A DNA stretch of 55,171 nucleotides from Candidatus Yanofskybacteria bacterium RIFCSPHIGHO2_02_FULL_43_17 (GCA_001794435.1 MGJU01000014.1:91494-146664), one strand, 5' to 3'. Shown: positions 41,291-49,494, counted from the stretch's first letter. Made by a program: numbers and translations. Notes: generated by a model from the letters alone, not told the origin.

Positions 41291-41785
41291 ATGCCTCGGA
41301 AACGAACATGGACAGTCGAGCAACTAAAAGAAGCCGTTAGTTCTTCTTTTAGTTATCGAAAAGTTTTGTCGAAACTTAATTTAGTAGAGGCCGGAGGAAA
41401 TTACGATCAGATAAAGAAATATGTTAAAGAATATAACTTAGATTCAAGTCATTTTACCGGCAAAGCATGGAATAAAGGAAGAGTAGGGATGGGTAAACCT
41501 CATATTCCTTTGGGAGATGTTTTGGTTAAAAATAGTACCTATCAGAGCTTTAAATTAAAAAATAGATTGTTTAAGGCTAATCTTAAAAGTCCACAATGTG
41601 AGTTGTGTAGATGGTCAAAAGTATCCTTAGATGGCCGTTTACCGCTAGAGCTAGATCATATAAACGGAAACCGTCACGATAATCGCTTGGAAAATTTAAG
41701 GATACTTTGTCCAAATTGCCACAGTTTACAAGTAACTCATCGAGGCAGAAATAGGAACAAGAATATAAAAAAGATATTTTTATAA
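41291..41785 (+). CDS. HNH endonuclease
   Basis: A 164-aa protein. The N-terminal region (RTWTVEQLKEAVSSSFSYRKVLSKL) resembles a DNA-binding helical module seen in many HNH proteins. The C-terminus is a zinc-type HNH: CELC...LELDHINGNRHDNRLENLRI...CPNCHSL. A TATAAT box lies about 10 nt before the start. The gene ends 1 nt before tRNA-Leu(TAA), the tRNA classically invaded by group I introns, but no intron is present here. Function could be homing or host defence; unknown. Confidence 0.88.
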   Translation: MPRKRTWTVEQLKEAVSSSFSYRKVLSKLNLVEAGGNYDQIKKYVKEYNLDSSHFTGKAWNKGRVGMGKPHIPLGDVLVKNSTYQSFKLKNRLFKANLKSPQCELCRWSKVSLDGRLPLELDHINGNRHDNRLENLRILCPNCHSLQVTHRGRNRNKNIKKIFL

Positions 41786-41786
41786 T

Positions 41787-41870
41787 GCTCGGGTGGCGAA
41801 ATTGGTATCCGCGCGTCACTTAAAATGACGTGTCCGTAAGGACGTGCCGGTTCGACTCCGGCCCCGAGCA
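41787..41870 (+). tRNA. tRNA-Leu(TAA)
   Basis: Class II tRNA: GCTCGGG / CCCGAGC, D-arm GCGAAATTGGTATCCGC, anticodon arm CGTCA-CTTAAAA-TGACG, variable arm (TGTCC-GTAA-GGACG), T-arm GCCGG-TTCGACT-CCGGC, discriminator A. CCA is encoded at 41871-41873. Uninterrupted. Confidence 0.95.
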
Positions 41871-42023
41871 CCACGTAGGAAATTGCAAAGAAGGGGAGGC
41901 CGATGACTAATCCTTATATTCTCCCCTACCCCAACTGTCTCTTTGGCTTGTTTTTTGCTCTTGCACCATGGGAAGCGTGTGGTAAAAAGGAACAAAGGGA
42001 ATAGACTCTTCTTACAAACAACC

Positions 42024-42584
42024 ATGTATTCAAAAGAAATAATCCAACTTTTGCTGGAGAACAAAGATATAAGTTCATTCGGGCTTACTCTTTATAAATA
42101 CAAACCAGGGAAAATGGACGAGAAAAGAAAACTCTATTGGGCCTCAAGAGGAGGCATTTTTAAAAAGCTGGATCTAATTGATAAAGCAAAAAAGGAAGAT
42201 TGGGCTTTCGGCATAAACTCCTTGGTTAAAAATAAAAAAGGACAATTTTTACATATTCCTCAGGTAGATTTACACTGCAAGATATCTAAAAACAATCTCA
42301 GATATATTACCAAAGAACTGAAAAGTATCGGCTACGGAAAAGGGTTTGTGGCTGTGACCGGTCGGTCATACCACTTTTATGGAAACAAGCTTCTTGACCA
42401 GGGGGAGTGGGTTGCTTTTATGGGTTATCTTTTAAGGTTCAATGACCATAGGCGCAAACCCCTCAAAAAAGTCACCGATCAAAGATGGATCGGCGCAAGT
42501 TTGGTCAGGGGTTTTGGAACCTTGCGCATATCCTCAAGTTTCGACAAAAGGACCGTGCCCAGAGTTGTCCTAAGATTGAAATAA
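42024..42584 (+). CDS. Conserved protein with primase (AEP)-like motifs (186 aa)
   Basis: ATG 42024 (MYSKEIIQLLLENKDISSFG) is chosen; the frame extension to 41943 has no support. Three motifs recall the archaeo-eukaryotic primase fold: an acidic motif VDLHCKI (about residues 80-86, D-x-H), AVTGRSYHFYG (about 109-119, like the SGRGxH motif) and DQRWIGASLVRGFGTLRIS near the C-terminus (conserved Asp and Arg). The acidic motif is not a clean D-x-D, so catalysis is uncertain. I have a general recollection of related proteins annotated as hypothetical in CPR genomes. Confidence 0.6.
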   Translation: MYSKEIIQLLLENKDISSFGLTLYKYKPGKMDEKRKLYWASRGGIFKKLDLIDKAKKEDWAFGINSLVKNKKGQFLHIPQVDLHCKISKNNLRYITKELKSIGYGKGFVAVTGRSYHFYGNKLLDQGEWVAFMGYLLRFNDHRRKPLKKVTDQRWIGASLVRGFGTLRISSSFDKRTVPRVVLRLK

Positions 42585-42638
42585 AGCAAAAAACAATATA
42601 CCTTTTGCTCATCGGTCTTCCGATTTTGAGGTGGTACT

Positions 42639-43508
42639 TTGAAAAGCATTCTTTTGGCTGTAATTCTAATTCTTTATGGTAGCAACCTCGAGGCTCAAGT
42701 TAGGAGTTTTTACGTCTTAAATCCTAAGGTTAAACAGGGCGATACTGTAGTAATCGCAGTTAATCCTCAGGGGCAAGGATCATTGGTTTGTATCTCGGCT
42801 CTAAAGAAACAATATGTGCCGAATACTAACGGCTATGTTTTTGTGGGGATTCCGGTGGATGCGGAGCCGACAGGAACAAAAAAACAGAGAAGCAATTATA
42901 CCGCATCTCTCGTTGAGTGCGGCAGAGGGGTTAGTCTGGATAATATTTATCAGGAATTTGAGGTAGAAAAAAAGAATTATAGTAAAACAAGAACGACTGG
43001 TCGGGGCAGGTCGACAAGAGCCAGAAAGGGATCAGAAGTTAATGCAATTAATAAAGCATTCAGCGCTAGTAATTTGGAATCGGACATGACTCAAGGACTT
43101 GCATTTAGCGAGCCGGCCGATTCTGGGGACGTCATCGATCCATACGGCTTGATTTATAAAAACAACGGCAAGCTTACTCATAATGGCCCTGATTTTCGCT
43201 TACCGATCGGCACTTCAATTAAAGCCGTGAATGGCGGCAAAGTTGTTCTTGTTGCTAGGAATTTCAGCAAGGAAGGCAATATGATAATTATAAACCACGG
43301 CCGTGGCATATATTCGGTATATATGCATCTTTCCAGAATTGAGATTGCGCAAAACCAACTTGTTCAAAGGGGGCAAATCATTGCGCTGTCTGGCGACACC
43401 GGTGCTGGCGTACGAGAACCGCACCTCCATTTCAGTATTAAAATAAACGGCATCTATGTTGATCCCCTGATCTTTTTAGATACCGTTAACCAGTATTTAA
43501 CTCGATAA
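42639..43508 (+). CDS. Secreted M23-family peptidase (LytM-like)
   Basis: Start TTG 42639, placed by a GAGGTGG ribosome binding site. Signal peptide MKSILLAVILILYGSNLEAQ, then an N-terminal beta-domain (about residues 25-110) and a basic linker (RTTGRGRSTRARKG). The C-terminal M23 domain (about 165-289) has zinc ligands in HNGPDFRLP (H-x3-D), the second-motif region NHGRGIYSVYMHL and HLHFSI (H-x-H). It likely cleaves peptidoglycan cross-bridges or peptides. The stop lies in a terminator stem. Confidence 0.88.
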   Translation: MKSILLAVILILYGSNLEAQVRSFYVLNPKVKQGDTVVIAVNPQGQGSLVCISALKKQYVPNTNGYVFVGIPVDAEPTGTKKQRSNYTASLVECGRGVSLDNIYQEFEVEKKNYSKTRTTGRGRSTRARKGSEVNAINKAFSASNLESDMTQGLAFSEPADSGDVIDPYGLIYKNNGKLTHNGPDFRLPIGTSIKAVNGGKVVLVARNFSKEGNMIIINHGRGIYSVYMHLSRIEIAQNQLVQRGQIIALSGDTGAGVREPHLHFSIKINGIYVDPLIFLDTVNQYLTR

Positions 43509-43523
43509 TTTTATCGAGTTTTT
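43501..43523 (+). terminator. Terminator of the M23 peptidase gene
   Basis: CTCGATA-ATTT-TATCGAG followed by TTTTT. It overlaps the stop codon and lies against the converging recombinase gene. Confidence 0.85.
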
Positions 43524-44439
43524 ATTTATTATTTTTATTGTGAAACTTTTCGTGAATCTCTCTGAGCTGCTTATCAGTAACATGTGTATAGATCTGGGTG
43601 GTTGTCACGGAGGAATGGCCAAGCATTGCCTGGACGGAGCGTATATCGGCGCCATTGCGCAGGAGGTCGGTGGCGTATGAATGACGGAGGGTGTGCGGGC
43701 TGACCCTTTTACCCATTACGCCCGCTTTCGTGGCGTATTTTTGGACTATTCTTTGGATACTGCGCGGAGTAAGGCGTAAATTAGATTCCTTTGAAAAACT
43801 TTTTGAACGCGGGATTCTGATAAATAAAGCCTCGTCGATATCAGGTCTTTTGGCTAGATATTGTTTTAATCCCTCTTTTGCATCATTTGAAAGGAATACA
43901 AGACGTAATTTCCCGCCCTTTCCTCTGATCGTAACCTCTCCCCCGCCCAAGTCTATCTTGTCCCTATCCAAAGAGCACAACTCTGATACGCGCATACCGG
44001 TACTGAACAGGGTGGCAAGCAATGCTCTATCTCGAAGAGTGTCCAGGCCGCCGCCTTCTGGAGCTGCCAGCAAACGGGCCAGTTCTTCCGGTTCAAGGAA
44101 TATGACCTCTCTTTGCTCTTGTTTGCCAAGTTCAACTTTTTCCGCGGGGAGGGATTTGATGTCTCTTTTTGACAGATATTTAAGAAAATTTCTCAAAGCG
44201 ATTATGTGATAGTTCTGGGTTACCCTCTTTAAGTTATTGCCGTCCGCATCCTTTAGTCGGTTTAAATACAAGCGGTAATGCCTGACAAGGTCATCGTCTA
44301 TGTGGCTGGGGTTTGAGATGTTGGCGAAAGAAAAAAACCTGTTCAAATACCGTCCGTAATTCTCAAGCGTTTTTGCCGAGCGGTTCTTTTCTATTTCTAG
44401 ATGCTCGAGGTATTGAATTTTAAGCTTTTTGATTTCCAT
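43522..44439 (-). CDS. xerD: Tyrosine recombinase, XerC/XerD-like
   Basis: The 305-aa length fits chromosome dimer-resolution recombinases. The N-terminal SAM-like core-binding domain (about 5-95) starts KIQYLEHLEIEKNRSAKTLE. The catalytic domain shows STGMRVSELCSL (Arg I), HTLRHSYATDLL (His-x2-Arg), GHSSVTTTQIYTHV (His/Trp position and nucleophile Tyr). Probably the single Xer protein used at dif, but an integrase role cannot be excluded. Confidence 0.88.
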   Translation of the reverse strand: MEIKKLKIQYLEHLEIEKNRSAKTLENYGRYLNRFFSFANISNPSHIDDDLVRHYRLYLNRLKDADGNNLKRVTQNYHIIALRNFLKYLSKRDIKSLPAEKVELGKQEQREVIFLEPEELARLLAAPEGGGLDTLRDRALLATLFSTGMRVSELCSLDRDKIDLGGGEVTIRGKGGKLRLVFLSNDAKEGLKQYLAKRPDIDEALFIRIPRSKSFSKESNLRLTPRSIQRIVQKYATKAGVMGKRVSPHTLRHSYATDLLRNGADIRSVQAMLGHSSVTTTQIYTHVTDKQLREIHEKFHNKNNK

Positions 44440-44481
44440 GTCGCATAATTAGTATAGCATAATTGCAATCACGTAAAAATT

Positions 44482-44510
44482 TTGATACCCTTTTGGCAGT
44501 TGTTTTAGAT
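44482..44510 (+). promoter_or_regulatory. Promoter for the 44527 gene
   Basis: TTGATA (44482-44487), 17-nt spacer, TTAGAT (44505-44510). Confidence 0.55.
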
Positions 44511-44526
44511 AATGGAGAAGAAGAAT

Positions 44527-44895
44527 ATGTGGACCAAACTTAACGCCATGAATTGCCAAATAGCTAATCTTACTAAGAAACGAAATGATCTGCTTCGTGA
44601 ATTACGAAAAAAGTGCAAACATTTAAGATTAGTTGAGTTAGATTATTCATGCGCGTATTCTGGAGCACCCCCATTTCGTATTTGTGCTGATTGCGGAGCG
44701 GAAGAAAGAGGCTGGTATTGCGGTTATCAAGTTCTTGCCTTAAGAAGTGAAAGAACCGATATTTCGCGTGGAGTTGAACGCGCTATAATCAGAACCACTC
44801 GAAGCGCTGATATTTTCTATTCTTATCGCAAGAGTGGACCCCTATATTATGTCGGCCAGAGCCACCCTAATTTTAAGGGAGGAGGGGAGGTTTAA
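44527..44895 (+). CDS. Orphan zinc-ribbon-like protein (122 aa)
   Basis: ATG 44527 (MWTKLNAMNCQIANLTKKRN) is preferred to ATG 44512 because GGAGAAGAAG then forms the ribosome binding site and the promoter -10 ends at 44510. A helical N-terminus (coiled-coil-like, TKKRNDLLRELRKK) leads to a Cys/His cluster (CKH...SCAYSG...RICADCGAEE...WYCGY) that could bind zinc. Own promoter and terminator. No family recognised. Confidence 0.65.
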   Translation: MWTKLNAMNCQIANLTKKRNDLLRELRKKCKHLRLVELDYSCAYSGAPPFRICADCGAEERGWYCGYQVLALRSERTDISRGVERAIIRTTRSADIFYSYRKSGPLYYVGQSHPNFKGGGEV

Positions 44896-44925
44896 AGACG
44901 TACAAACAATTGATGGCAGTTTAAG

Positions 44926-44952
44926 GTCACCCACCGACGAGGTGACTTTTTA
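44926..44952 (+). terminator. Terminator of the 44527 gene
   Basis: GTCACC (44926-44931) / GGTGAC (44941-44946), then TTTTTATTT. Confidence 0.75.
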
Positions 44953-45004
44953 TTTGCAATTTTTGTGAATTTAAGTATACTGAAGACGTACTAATTAACT
45001 GCGG

Positions 45005-45052
45005 TTATCCGGTTTACCCTGAGCTCGTCGAAGGGCTGTTCACTGGATAACA
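45005..45052 (+). promoter_or_regulatory. rpsO leader stem-loop carrying an inserted palindrome
   Basis: GTTATCC (45005-45011) pairs with GGATAAC (45046-45052). The loop holds CCCTGAGCTCGTCGAAGGG (45018-45036), the same palindrome found in rmlB. A leader structure before rpsO is the expected place for S15 autoregulation, but binding is inference. Confidence 0.6.
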
Positions 45053-45061
45053 GGCACGAAT

Positions 45062-45325
45062 ATGTTAAGCCCAAAAGAAAAATCAAAGGTTCTGGAGAAG
45101 GTCAGGATACACGAGAAGGACACCGGATCTGCGGAAGCGCAGGTTGCTTTGTTTTCGGAGGAAATAGAGCAGTTGGCAAAGCATCTCAAAAAGCACAAGA
45201 AAGACAACAGTTCTCGCCTTGGCCTTTTGAAGATGGTTTCTAAAAGAAAACGTCTTCTTGACCACCTGAAGCGTGAATATCCCAAAAGATACAATACTCT
45301 GGTCAAAAAGCTGGATCTTAAATAA
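45062..45325 (+). CDS. rpsO: 30S ribosomal protein S15
   Basis: A primary 16S rRNA-binding protein of the platform. The 87 residues show the full S15 pattern: [40 protein letters not shown] and the final [18 protein letters not shown]. Ends 3 nt before the NYN gene, so they share a transcript; pnp is 1.3 kb downstream, echoing the common rpsO-pnp order. Confidence 0.97.
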   Translation: MLSPKEKSKVLEKVRIHEKDTGSAEAQVALFSEEIEQLAKHLKKHKKDNSSRLGLLKMVSKRKRLLDHLKREYPKRYNTLVKKLDLK

Positions 45326-45328
45326 TCT

Positions 45329-45844
45329 ATGGCAAATAAAATAACTGTTCCACAAAGGAAGAATCATAGAGTCGGTGTTTTTGTCGACGTGAGTAATATG
45401 TACCACTCGGCAAAAAATCTATATAAATCAAGAGTAAATTTTCGAGAACTTTTAAAACTGGCAACTGCCAACAGACAGCTGGTCAGAGCAATCGCTTACG
45501 TAATTAAATCCGACACCAAAGAAGAGAAAGCATTTTTTGATGCGCTTGAAAAATCCGGATATGAATTAAAAAGCAAAGACCTTCAAATTTTTCCGGGCGG
45601 AATGAAAAAGGGCGACTGGGATGTTGCCATTGCCATTGACGCCATCACCCTTTCCAAGCTTGTCGATGTTGTTGTTATCGTTTCTGGCGACGGCGACTAT
45701 GAACCCCTTGTTGATTTTCTTAAGTTTAGCGGAACGATTGTTGAAGTGGCCGGATTTAACCGTTCAACCTCTGCCCGCCTCATTGAAACCGCTAATAATT
45801 TCCTCGACCTGGAAGAAATAAGGGACAAGGTGCTTTTGAAATAA
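45329..45844 (+). CDS. NYN-domain (LabA/DUF88-like) putative RNase
   Basis: A 171-aa PIN-like NYN protein: VGVFVDVSNMYHSAK (first acidic strand, D-x-S-N-M), KKGDWDVAIAIDAI (second Asp cluster) and VVIVSGDGDYEPLVDFLK (third, SGDGD). These three acidic groups form the metal site of PIN/NYN nucleases. Co-transcription with rpsO and nearness to pnp point to an RNA-turnover job, which is inference. Confidence 0.9.
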   Translation: MANKITVPQRKNHRVGVFVDVSNMYHSAKNLYKSRVNFRELLKLATANRQLVRAIAYVIKSDTKEEKAFFDALEKSGYELKSKDLQIFPGGMKKGDWDVAIAIDAITLSKLVDVVVIVSGDGDYEPLVDFLKFSGTIVEVAGFNRSTSARLIETANNFLDLEEIRDKVLLK

Positions 45845-45875
45845 ATTCATTCTGATTTGATAGAAAAGATTACGG

Positions 45876-45904
45876 TTGACAATATATTACAAATAATGTA
45901 TCGT
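45876..45904 (+). promoter_or_regulatory. sigma70 promoter for the 45934 gene
   Basis: TTGACA (45876-45881), 17-nt spacer, TATCGT (45899-45904). Confidence 0.7.
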
Positions 45905-45933
45905 TTTGTTAAATCTCGGTTTTGGAAGGGAAA

Positions 45934-46398
45934 ATGCCTCAGAATCAACTGGATAACGAACAGAACTTTAATAAATTCAAGAACTTCTATGAGTGGCTGA
46001 AACTGGAAAGTGGACAACTTAGGGAGCTTACTCAAACTCCTCAAGGCAAGAAAGCATACCAAGAAATCTATCAAGCTGAATGTGCTACTATGCTTGAGAT
46101 GATGCTTCCAGCTTACCGTCGCATTATAGTAGTGCTACAAAATAAAACTGGCATAGCTATGTGTTCGTGCATGGATGCTCGTAGATACAGCGATATGGGA
46201 GAACCTGTTATTTTTGTATGCAAAGATCATCAAACCAGATTCGGTACTTCTCATCTCTACTGGGAAGATGAGCTTAGTTTTTTCTTGGAACATTATAGCC
46301 AAAATGATAGAGACCCTGTTCTTCCCGAGCCAACTCTACCAAAAAGAGAGTGGTCGGATAGAGATTTTTTGAAAGATTTAAATATTAGTTCCGATTAA
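45934..46398 (+). CDS. Orphan soluble protein (154 aa)
   Basis: ATG 45934 preceded by GGAAGGG; the TTG at 45922 would overlap that site. Helical N-terminal half (QNFNKFKNFYEWLKLESGQL, YQAECATMLEMMLPAYRRII), then MCSCMDARRYSDMG and VCKDHQTRF, which hold three Cys and one His that might bind metal. Ends in a Pro/acidic tail. Own promoter and terminator. No family recognised. Confidence 0.65.
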   Translation: MPQNQLDNEQNFNKFKNFYEWLKLESGQLRELTQTPQGKKAYQEIYQAECATMLEMMLPAYRRIIVVLQNKTGIAMCSCMDARRYSDMGEPVIFVCKDHQTRFGTSHLYWEDELSFFLEHYSQNDRDPVLPEPTLPKREWSDRDFLKDLNISSD

Positions 46399-46412
46399 GT
46401 GACAAGGTGATA

Positions 46413-46438
46413 GCGGCACAATAATCTTGGCCGCTTTT
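46413..46438 (+). terminator. Terminator of the 45934 gene
   Basis: GCGGC (46413-46417) / GCCGC (46430-46434), then TTTTG. Confidence 0.65.
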
Positions 46439-46626
46439 GATTTTAAGAAGAACTGGTATTTTTAATCGATTTATGATATATTCCTTTTAAGTTAATTAAT
46501 AACCAACTAAAAGCAGTAAAAACAATACTAAGGGGCTTGCAATATTGGCCAAAGGGCCGGAAATATCGAAACATCGAAATGTCGATATATCGAAATATCC
46601 GATTTTTTGGCCAGGATTGTTTTTTA

Positions 46627-46649
46627 CCCTCCGAAGCTTTGGCGAAGGA
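46627..46649. repeat. CCCTCCGAAGCTTTGGCGAAGGA element in the pnp leader
   Basis: Imperfect palindrome 30 nt before the pnp start. Its reverse complement is close to the in-frame infB copy (39447-39470). Confidence 0.75.
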
Positions 46650-46678
46650 CGGGCTCACTCTTTTGTTGGCGTTTGGTT

Positions 46679-48799
46679 ATGGAAGTAAAAACATATAAAG
46701 AAGAATTTGCGGGAAAACCGCTTTTTATTGAATTTGGCCGCTTAGGAGGCCAAGCAAATGGCACTTGCCGTGTCCAATACGGCGAAACGACCGTTCTCAT
46801 CAACGCCACAATGTCGGCCAACACGAAGAACGTGGACTACATGCCGCTGATGGTTGACTACGAGGAGAAATATTATGCGGCCGGTAAAATAAAGGGTTCG
46901 AAATGGATCAAGCGCGAAACAAGGCCCTCGGACGAGGCGGTGCTTTCAGGCCGTTTGATAGACAGGACTATTCGCCCCCGTTTCGATAACAACATCAGAA
47001 ACGAGATGCAAGTGGTGGCAACCGTGCTCTCTTTCGACGGAGTGAACGATCCGGACATACCGGCTCTTTTTGGCGCCTCTTTGGCGCTGATGACTTCAGA
47101 CATTCCTTTTGATGGACCAGTTGCGGGCGTGAGGGTGGGCAGAATCGACGGCAAACTCATATTTAACCCAACATATAAAGAAAGAATCGAGAGCGAATTT
47201 GACGTTGTTGTTGCCGGAACCGCCAGCAGGATAAATATGATAGAGGCCGGCGCGAACATAGTTTCTGAAAAAGAAATGGCCGAAGCGATAGCGGCCGGGT
47301 TTAAAGAATTCCAGGCCTTGATTAAATTCCAGAACCAAATAGTTAAAGATCTGGCTCCGAAGAAAAAGGAGTTAATTTTGGCTAACCGCGACAAGGATCT
47401 TGCCGCAGTTGTGAGAGATTTCAGCGAGTCAAAGCTTGAGAAGGCTCTCTATGCTCCCGGAAAGAACAAGGCGGAATTCTATGAGGGAATAGGCCAGACA
47501 AAAATCGAACTGATGGAGTATTTGAAAGAGAAATACAAAGAAAGCCACGAAATGGATAAGAATCTTAATGAAGCTAGTGTTATTTTTGAAGAGGAAATAG
47601 ACAGGATAGTTCATAGGAATATTCTCGATTCGGACAAACGGCCGGACGGCAGAAAACTAGACCAGTTGAGAGAGTTAAATTCCGAGGTAGGTGTTATACC
47701 CCATACTCACGGTTCAGGCCTCTTCAACAGAGGCAACACTCAGGCATTATCAATGCTTACTCTTGCCGCACCGGGTTTTGAACAATGGGTAGAAACAATG
47801 GAGATAGATTTGACGAAGAAACGATTTATGCATCACTATGTTTTCCCGCCTTATAGTGTAGGTGAAGTCGGACGTTTGGGCGGTGGCGGGAGACGAGATA
47901 TTGGTCACGGCGCTCTGGCGGAGAGGTCTCTTAAACCGATAATTCCGGATAAAGACAACTTTCCTTACACCATACGGCTTGTTTCCGAGATATTATCTTC
48001 AAACGGCTCGTCTTCAATGGCTTCAGTTTGCGGTTCATCTCTGGCGTTGATGGATGGCGGAGTGCCAATTAAATCCCCTGCCGCCGGTATTGCGATGGGC
48101 TTAATGTTTGATGAAAAGGGTGAGAAGTACAAAATTTTGACGGACATCCAGGGGCCGGAAGATCATCACGGCGATATGGATCTGAAAGTTGCCGGTACCA
48201 GGGAAGGCGTCACCGGGATGCAGATGGACGTAAAAATCGAAGGCATAACAGTTGAGATAGTTGAAAAGGCGCTTGAGCAAGCAAAAAAAGCTCGCCTTGA
48301 AATTTTAGACGTTTTAGAAAAAACCATTGCTTCTCCGCGTTCAGAGTTATCTCCTCACGCTCCTCGGGTTGAAACAGTAAAGATAAATCCAGCCAAAATA
48401 GGGATGCTTATAGGTCCCGGAGGAAAGGTTATAAACGGCATAATTGAAGAAACTGGCGCAGAGATCGACATAGAAGATGATGGCACGGTGTTTGTTACTT
48501 CGGCTACTCCGGAAGGGATGAAAAAAGCCCTGGCCCTAATTCAAGAAGTTACATATGAACCGAAAGAGGGCGACGAGTTTGAAGGAACAGTTGTTGCGAT
48601 AAAAGACTTTGGCGCTTTTGTGGAGATAATGCCGGGCAAAGACGGCATGGTGCATATATCGGAGATGGCTGACAGAAGAATAGATAAGGTCACCGATGTT
48701 CTTAAAATGGGTCAAAAAGTCCACGTTTGGGTAAAGGCGGTGGATGATGCATCGGGCAAGATATCGCTGACAATGAAGCGTCGCTCAACCGTCAATTAA
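46679..48799 (+). CDS. pnp: Polyribonucleotide nucleotidyltransferase (PNPase)
   Basis: A 3'-5' phosphorolytic exoribonuclease. ATG 46679 (MEVKTYKEEFAGKPL) is chosen; the longer frame is read through a palindromic element. The roughly 706 residues hold two RNase PH-like domains (first with TRPSDEAVLSGRLIDRTIRP, second with RPDGRKLDQLRELNSEVGV and SSNGSSSMASVCGSSLALMD), an all-alpha linker, KH (KIGMLIGPGGKVI) and S1 (GTVVAIKDFGAFVEIMPGKD) domains. Complete and normal in length. Confidence 0.97.
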   Translation: MEVKTYKEEFAGKPLFIEFGRLGGQANGTCRVQYGETTVLINATMSANTKNVDYMPLMVDYEEKYYAAGKIKGSKWIKRETRPSDEAVLSGRLIDRTIRPRFDNNIRNEMQVVATVLSFDGVNDPDIPALFGASLALMTSDIPFDGPVAGVRVGRIDGKLIFNPTYKERIESEFDVVVAGTASRINMIEAGANIVSEKEMAEAIAAGFKEFQALIKFQNQIVKDLAPKKKELILANRDKDLAAVVRDFSESKLEKALYAPGKNKAEFYEGIGQTKIELMEYLKEKYKESHEMDKNLNEASVIFEEEIDRIVHRNILDSDKRPDGRKLDQLRELNSEVGVIPHTHGSGLFNRGNTQALSMLTLAAPGFEQWVETMEIDLTKKRFMHHYVFPPYSVGEVGRLGGGGRRDIGHGALAERSLKPIIPDKDNFPYTIRLVSEILSSNGSSSMASVCGSSLALMDGGVPIKSPAAGIAMGLMFDEKGEKYKILTDIQGPEDHHGDMDLKVAGTREGVTGMQMDVKIEGITVEIVEKALEQAKKARLEILDVLEKTIASPRSELSPHAPRVETVKINPAKIGMLIGPGGKVINGIIEETGAEIDIEDDGTVFVTSATPEGMKKALALIQEVTYEPKEGDEFEGTVVAIKDFGAFVEIMPGKDGMVHISEMADRRIDKVTDVLKMGQKVHVWVKAVDDASGKISLTMKRRSTVN

Positions 48800-48810
48800 T
48801 TTTTGAGCAT

Positions 48811-48906
48811 TGAAATCCTTTAACAAATCCGTCAGTATTTGCTCATAATGCGGAGACGGACCGCATTATCTCTCAAATATCTTAGTATTTGTGCCAAAGG
48901 ATTTCA
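48811..48906 (+). ncRNA. Candidate structured RNA element after pnp
   Basis: Nested complementary segments: TGAAATCCTTT / AAAGGATTTCA (48811-48821, 48896-48906), ACAAAT / ATTTGT (48823-48828, 48887-48892), ATAATGCGG / CCGCATTAT (48845-48853, 48861-48869). The direct repeat AGTATTTG lies at 48834 and 48884. A competing helix TCAGTT / AACTGA (48904-48909, 48920-48925) overlaps the outer stem. No T-run follows, so it is not a plain terminator. Could be a pnp 3' UTR element or a separate small RNA. Confidence 0.5.
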
Positions 48907-48982
48907 GTTGCTAAAAATTAACTGATGGTCTCGCGTATCCGTTTCATTCTGGGTGCTTTTCTTCTCTCCTTCTTTTCTTAAA

Positions 48983-49065
48983 TCTCCTCTTAATCTTTTG
49001 GACAGATTTTCGTAAAAATTGGCGAATATCTAAAGCCGTGCTATCATAGGGCACAGTTTTAGTTT
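48983..49065 (+). repeat. Promoter-leader module, copy A
   Basis: Similar along its length to 55041-55124, sharing the CTTAA-type pyrimidine tract, GTAAA(A)ATTG, GTGCTATCATA and GGCACAGTTTT words at matching spacing. Confidence 0.7.
49019..49047 (+). promoter_or_regulatory. Promoter for the 49086 gene
   Basis: TTGGCG (49019-49024), 17-nt spacer, TATCAT (49042-49047); lies in the repeated leader module. Confidence 0.7.
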
Positions 49066-49085
49066 CTTCAAAACAAGGAGCAAAA

Positions 49086-49322
49086 ATGCTAAGACACCGA
49101 ACTTCAAGAGTAATTATTAATGGAAATCCGGGCAGCTTTCTGGATCTAGAAGAGGGAGACTTTGTCAGAGAGGGAGACCCAGAGTTCAAAGACGGTAGAT
49201 ACATTGGACGACCGCTTATCGTCACCAAGCTAACCAGCAATGAACGCCTAGCTTACGCTCAAAGAACACAACAGAATAAAGCTAATATTTTTCAACGTTT
49301 AGCTAGCAGAATATTTGGATAG
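49086..49322 (+). CDS. Orphan small protein (78 aa)
   Basis: AAGGAG lies 6 nt before ATG. The protein is hydrophilic and beta-rich (RVIINGNPGSFLDLEEGDFV), then a basic helical tail (NKANIFQRLASRIFG). Its promoter leader is shared with the gene that starts at 55147. Own terminator. No family recognised. Confidence 0.7.
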   Translation: MLRHRTSRVIINGNPGSFLDLEEGDFVREGDPEFKDGRYIGRPLIVTKLTSNERLAYAQRTQQNKANIFQRLASRIFG

Positions 49323-49330
49323 ACTAAGCA

Positions 49331-49352
49331 GTGCGACTACCTCGCACTTTTT
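49331..49352 (+). terminator. Terminator of the 49086 gene
   Basis: GTGCGA-CTACC-TCGCAC followed by TTTTT. Confidence 0.85.
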
Positions 49353-49466
49353 AATTTCTCCTTTTTCCCAAGTGTTTCTGGAAGCTTAACATCTTTTTTC
49401 AGGGCAACTTCTAATGATGATTTGCCATTCAGATGTTTGAACAGTCGGATTTAATATGTTGATAGG

Positions 49467-49494
49467 TTGACTTACTACTTCCAACTAGTATCTT
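49467..49494 (+). promoter_or_regulatory. Promoter for the 49529 gene
   Basis: TTGACT (49467-49472), 16-nt spacer, TATCTT (49489-49494). Confidence 0.65.
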
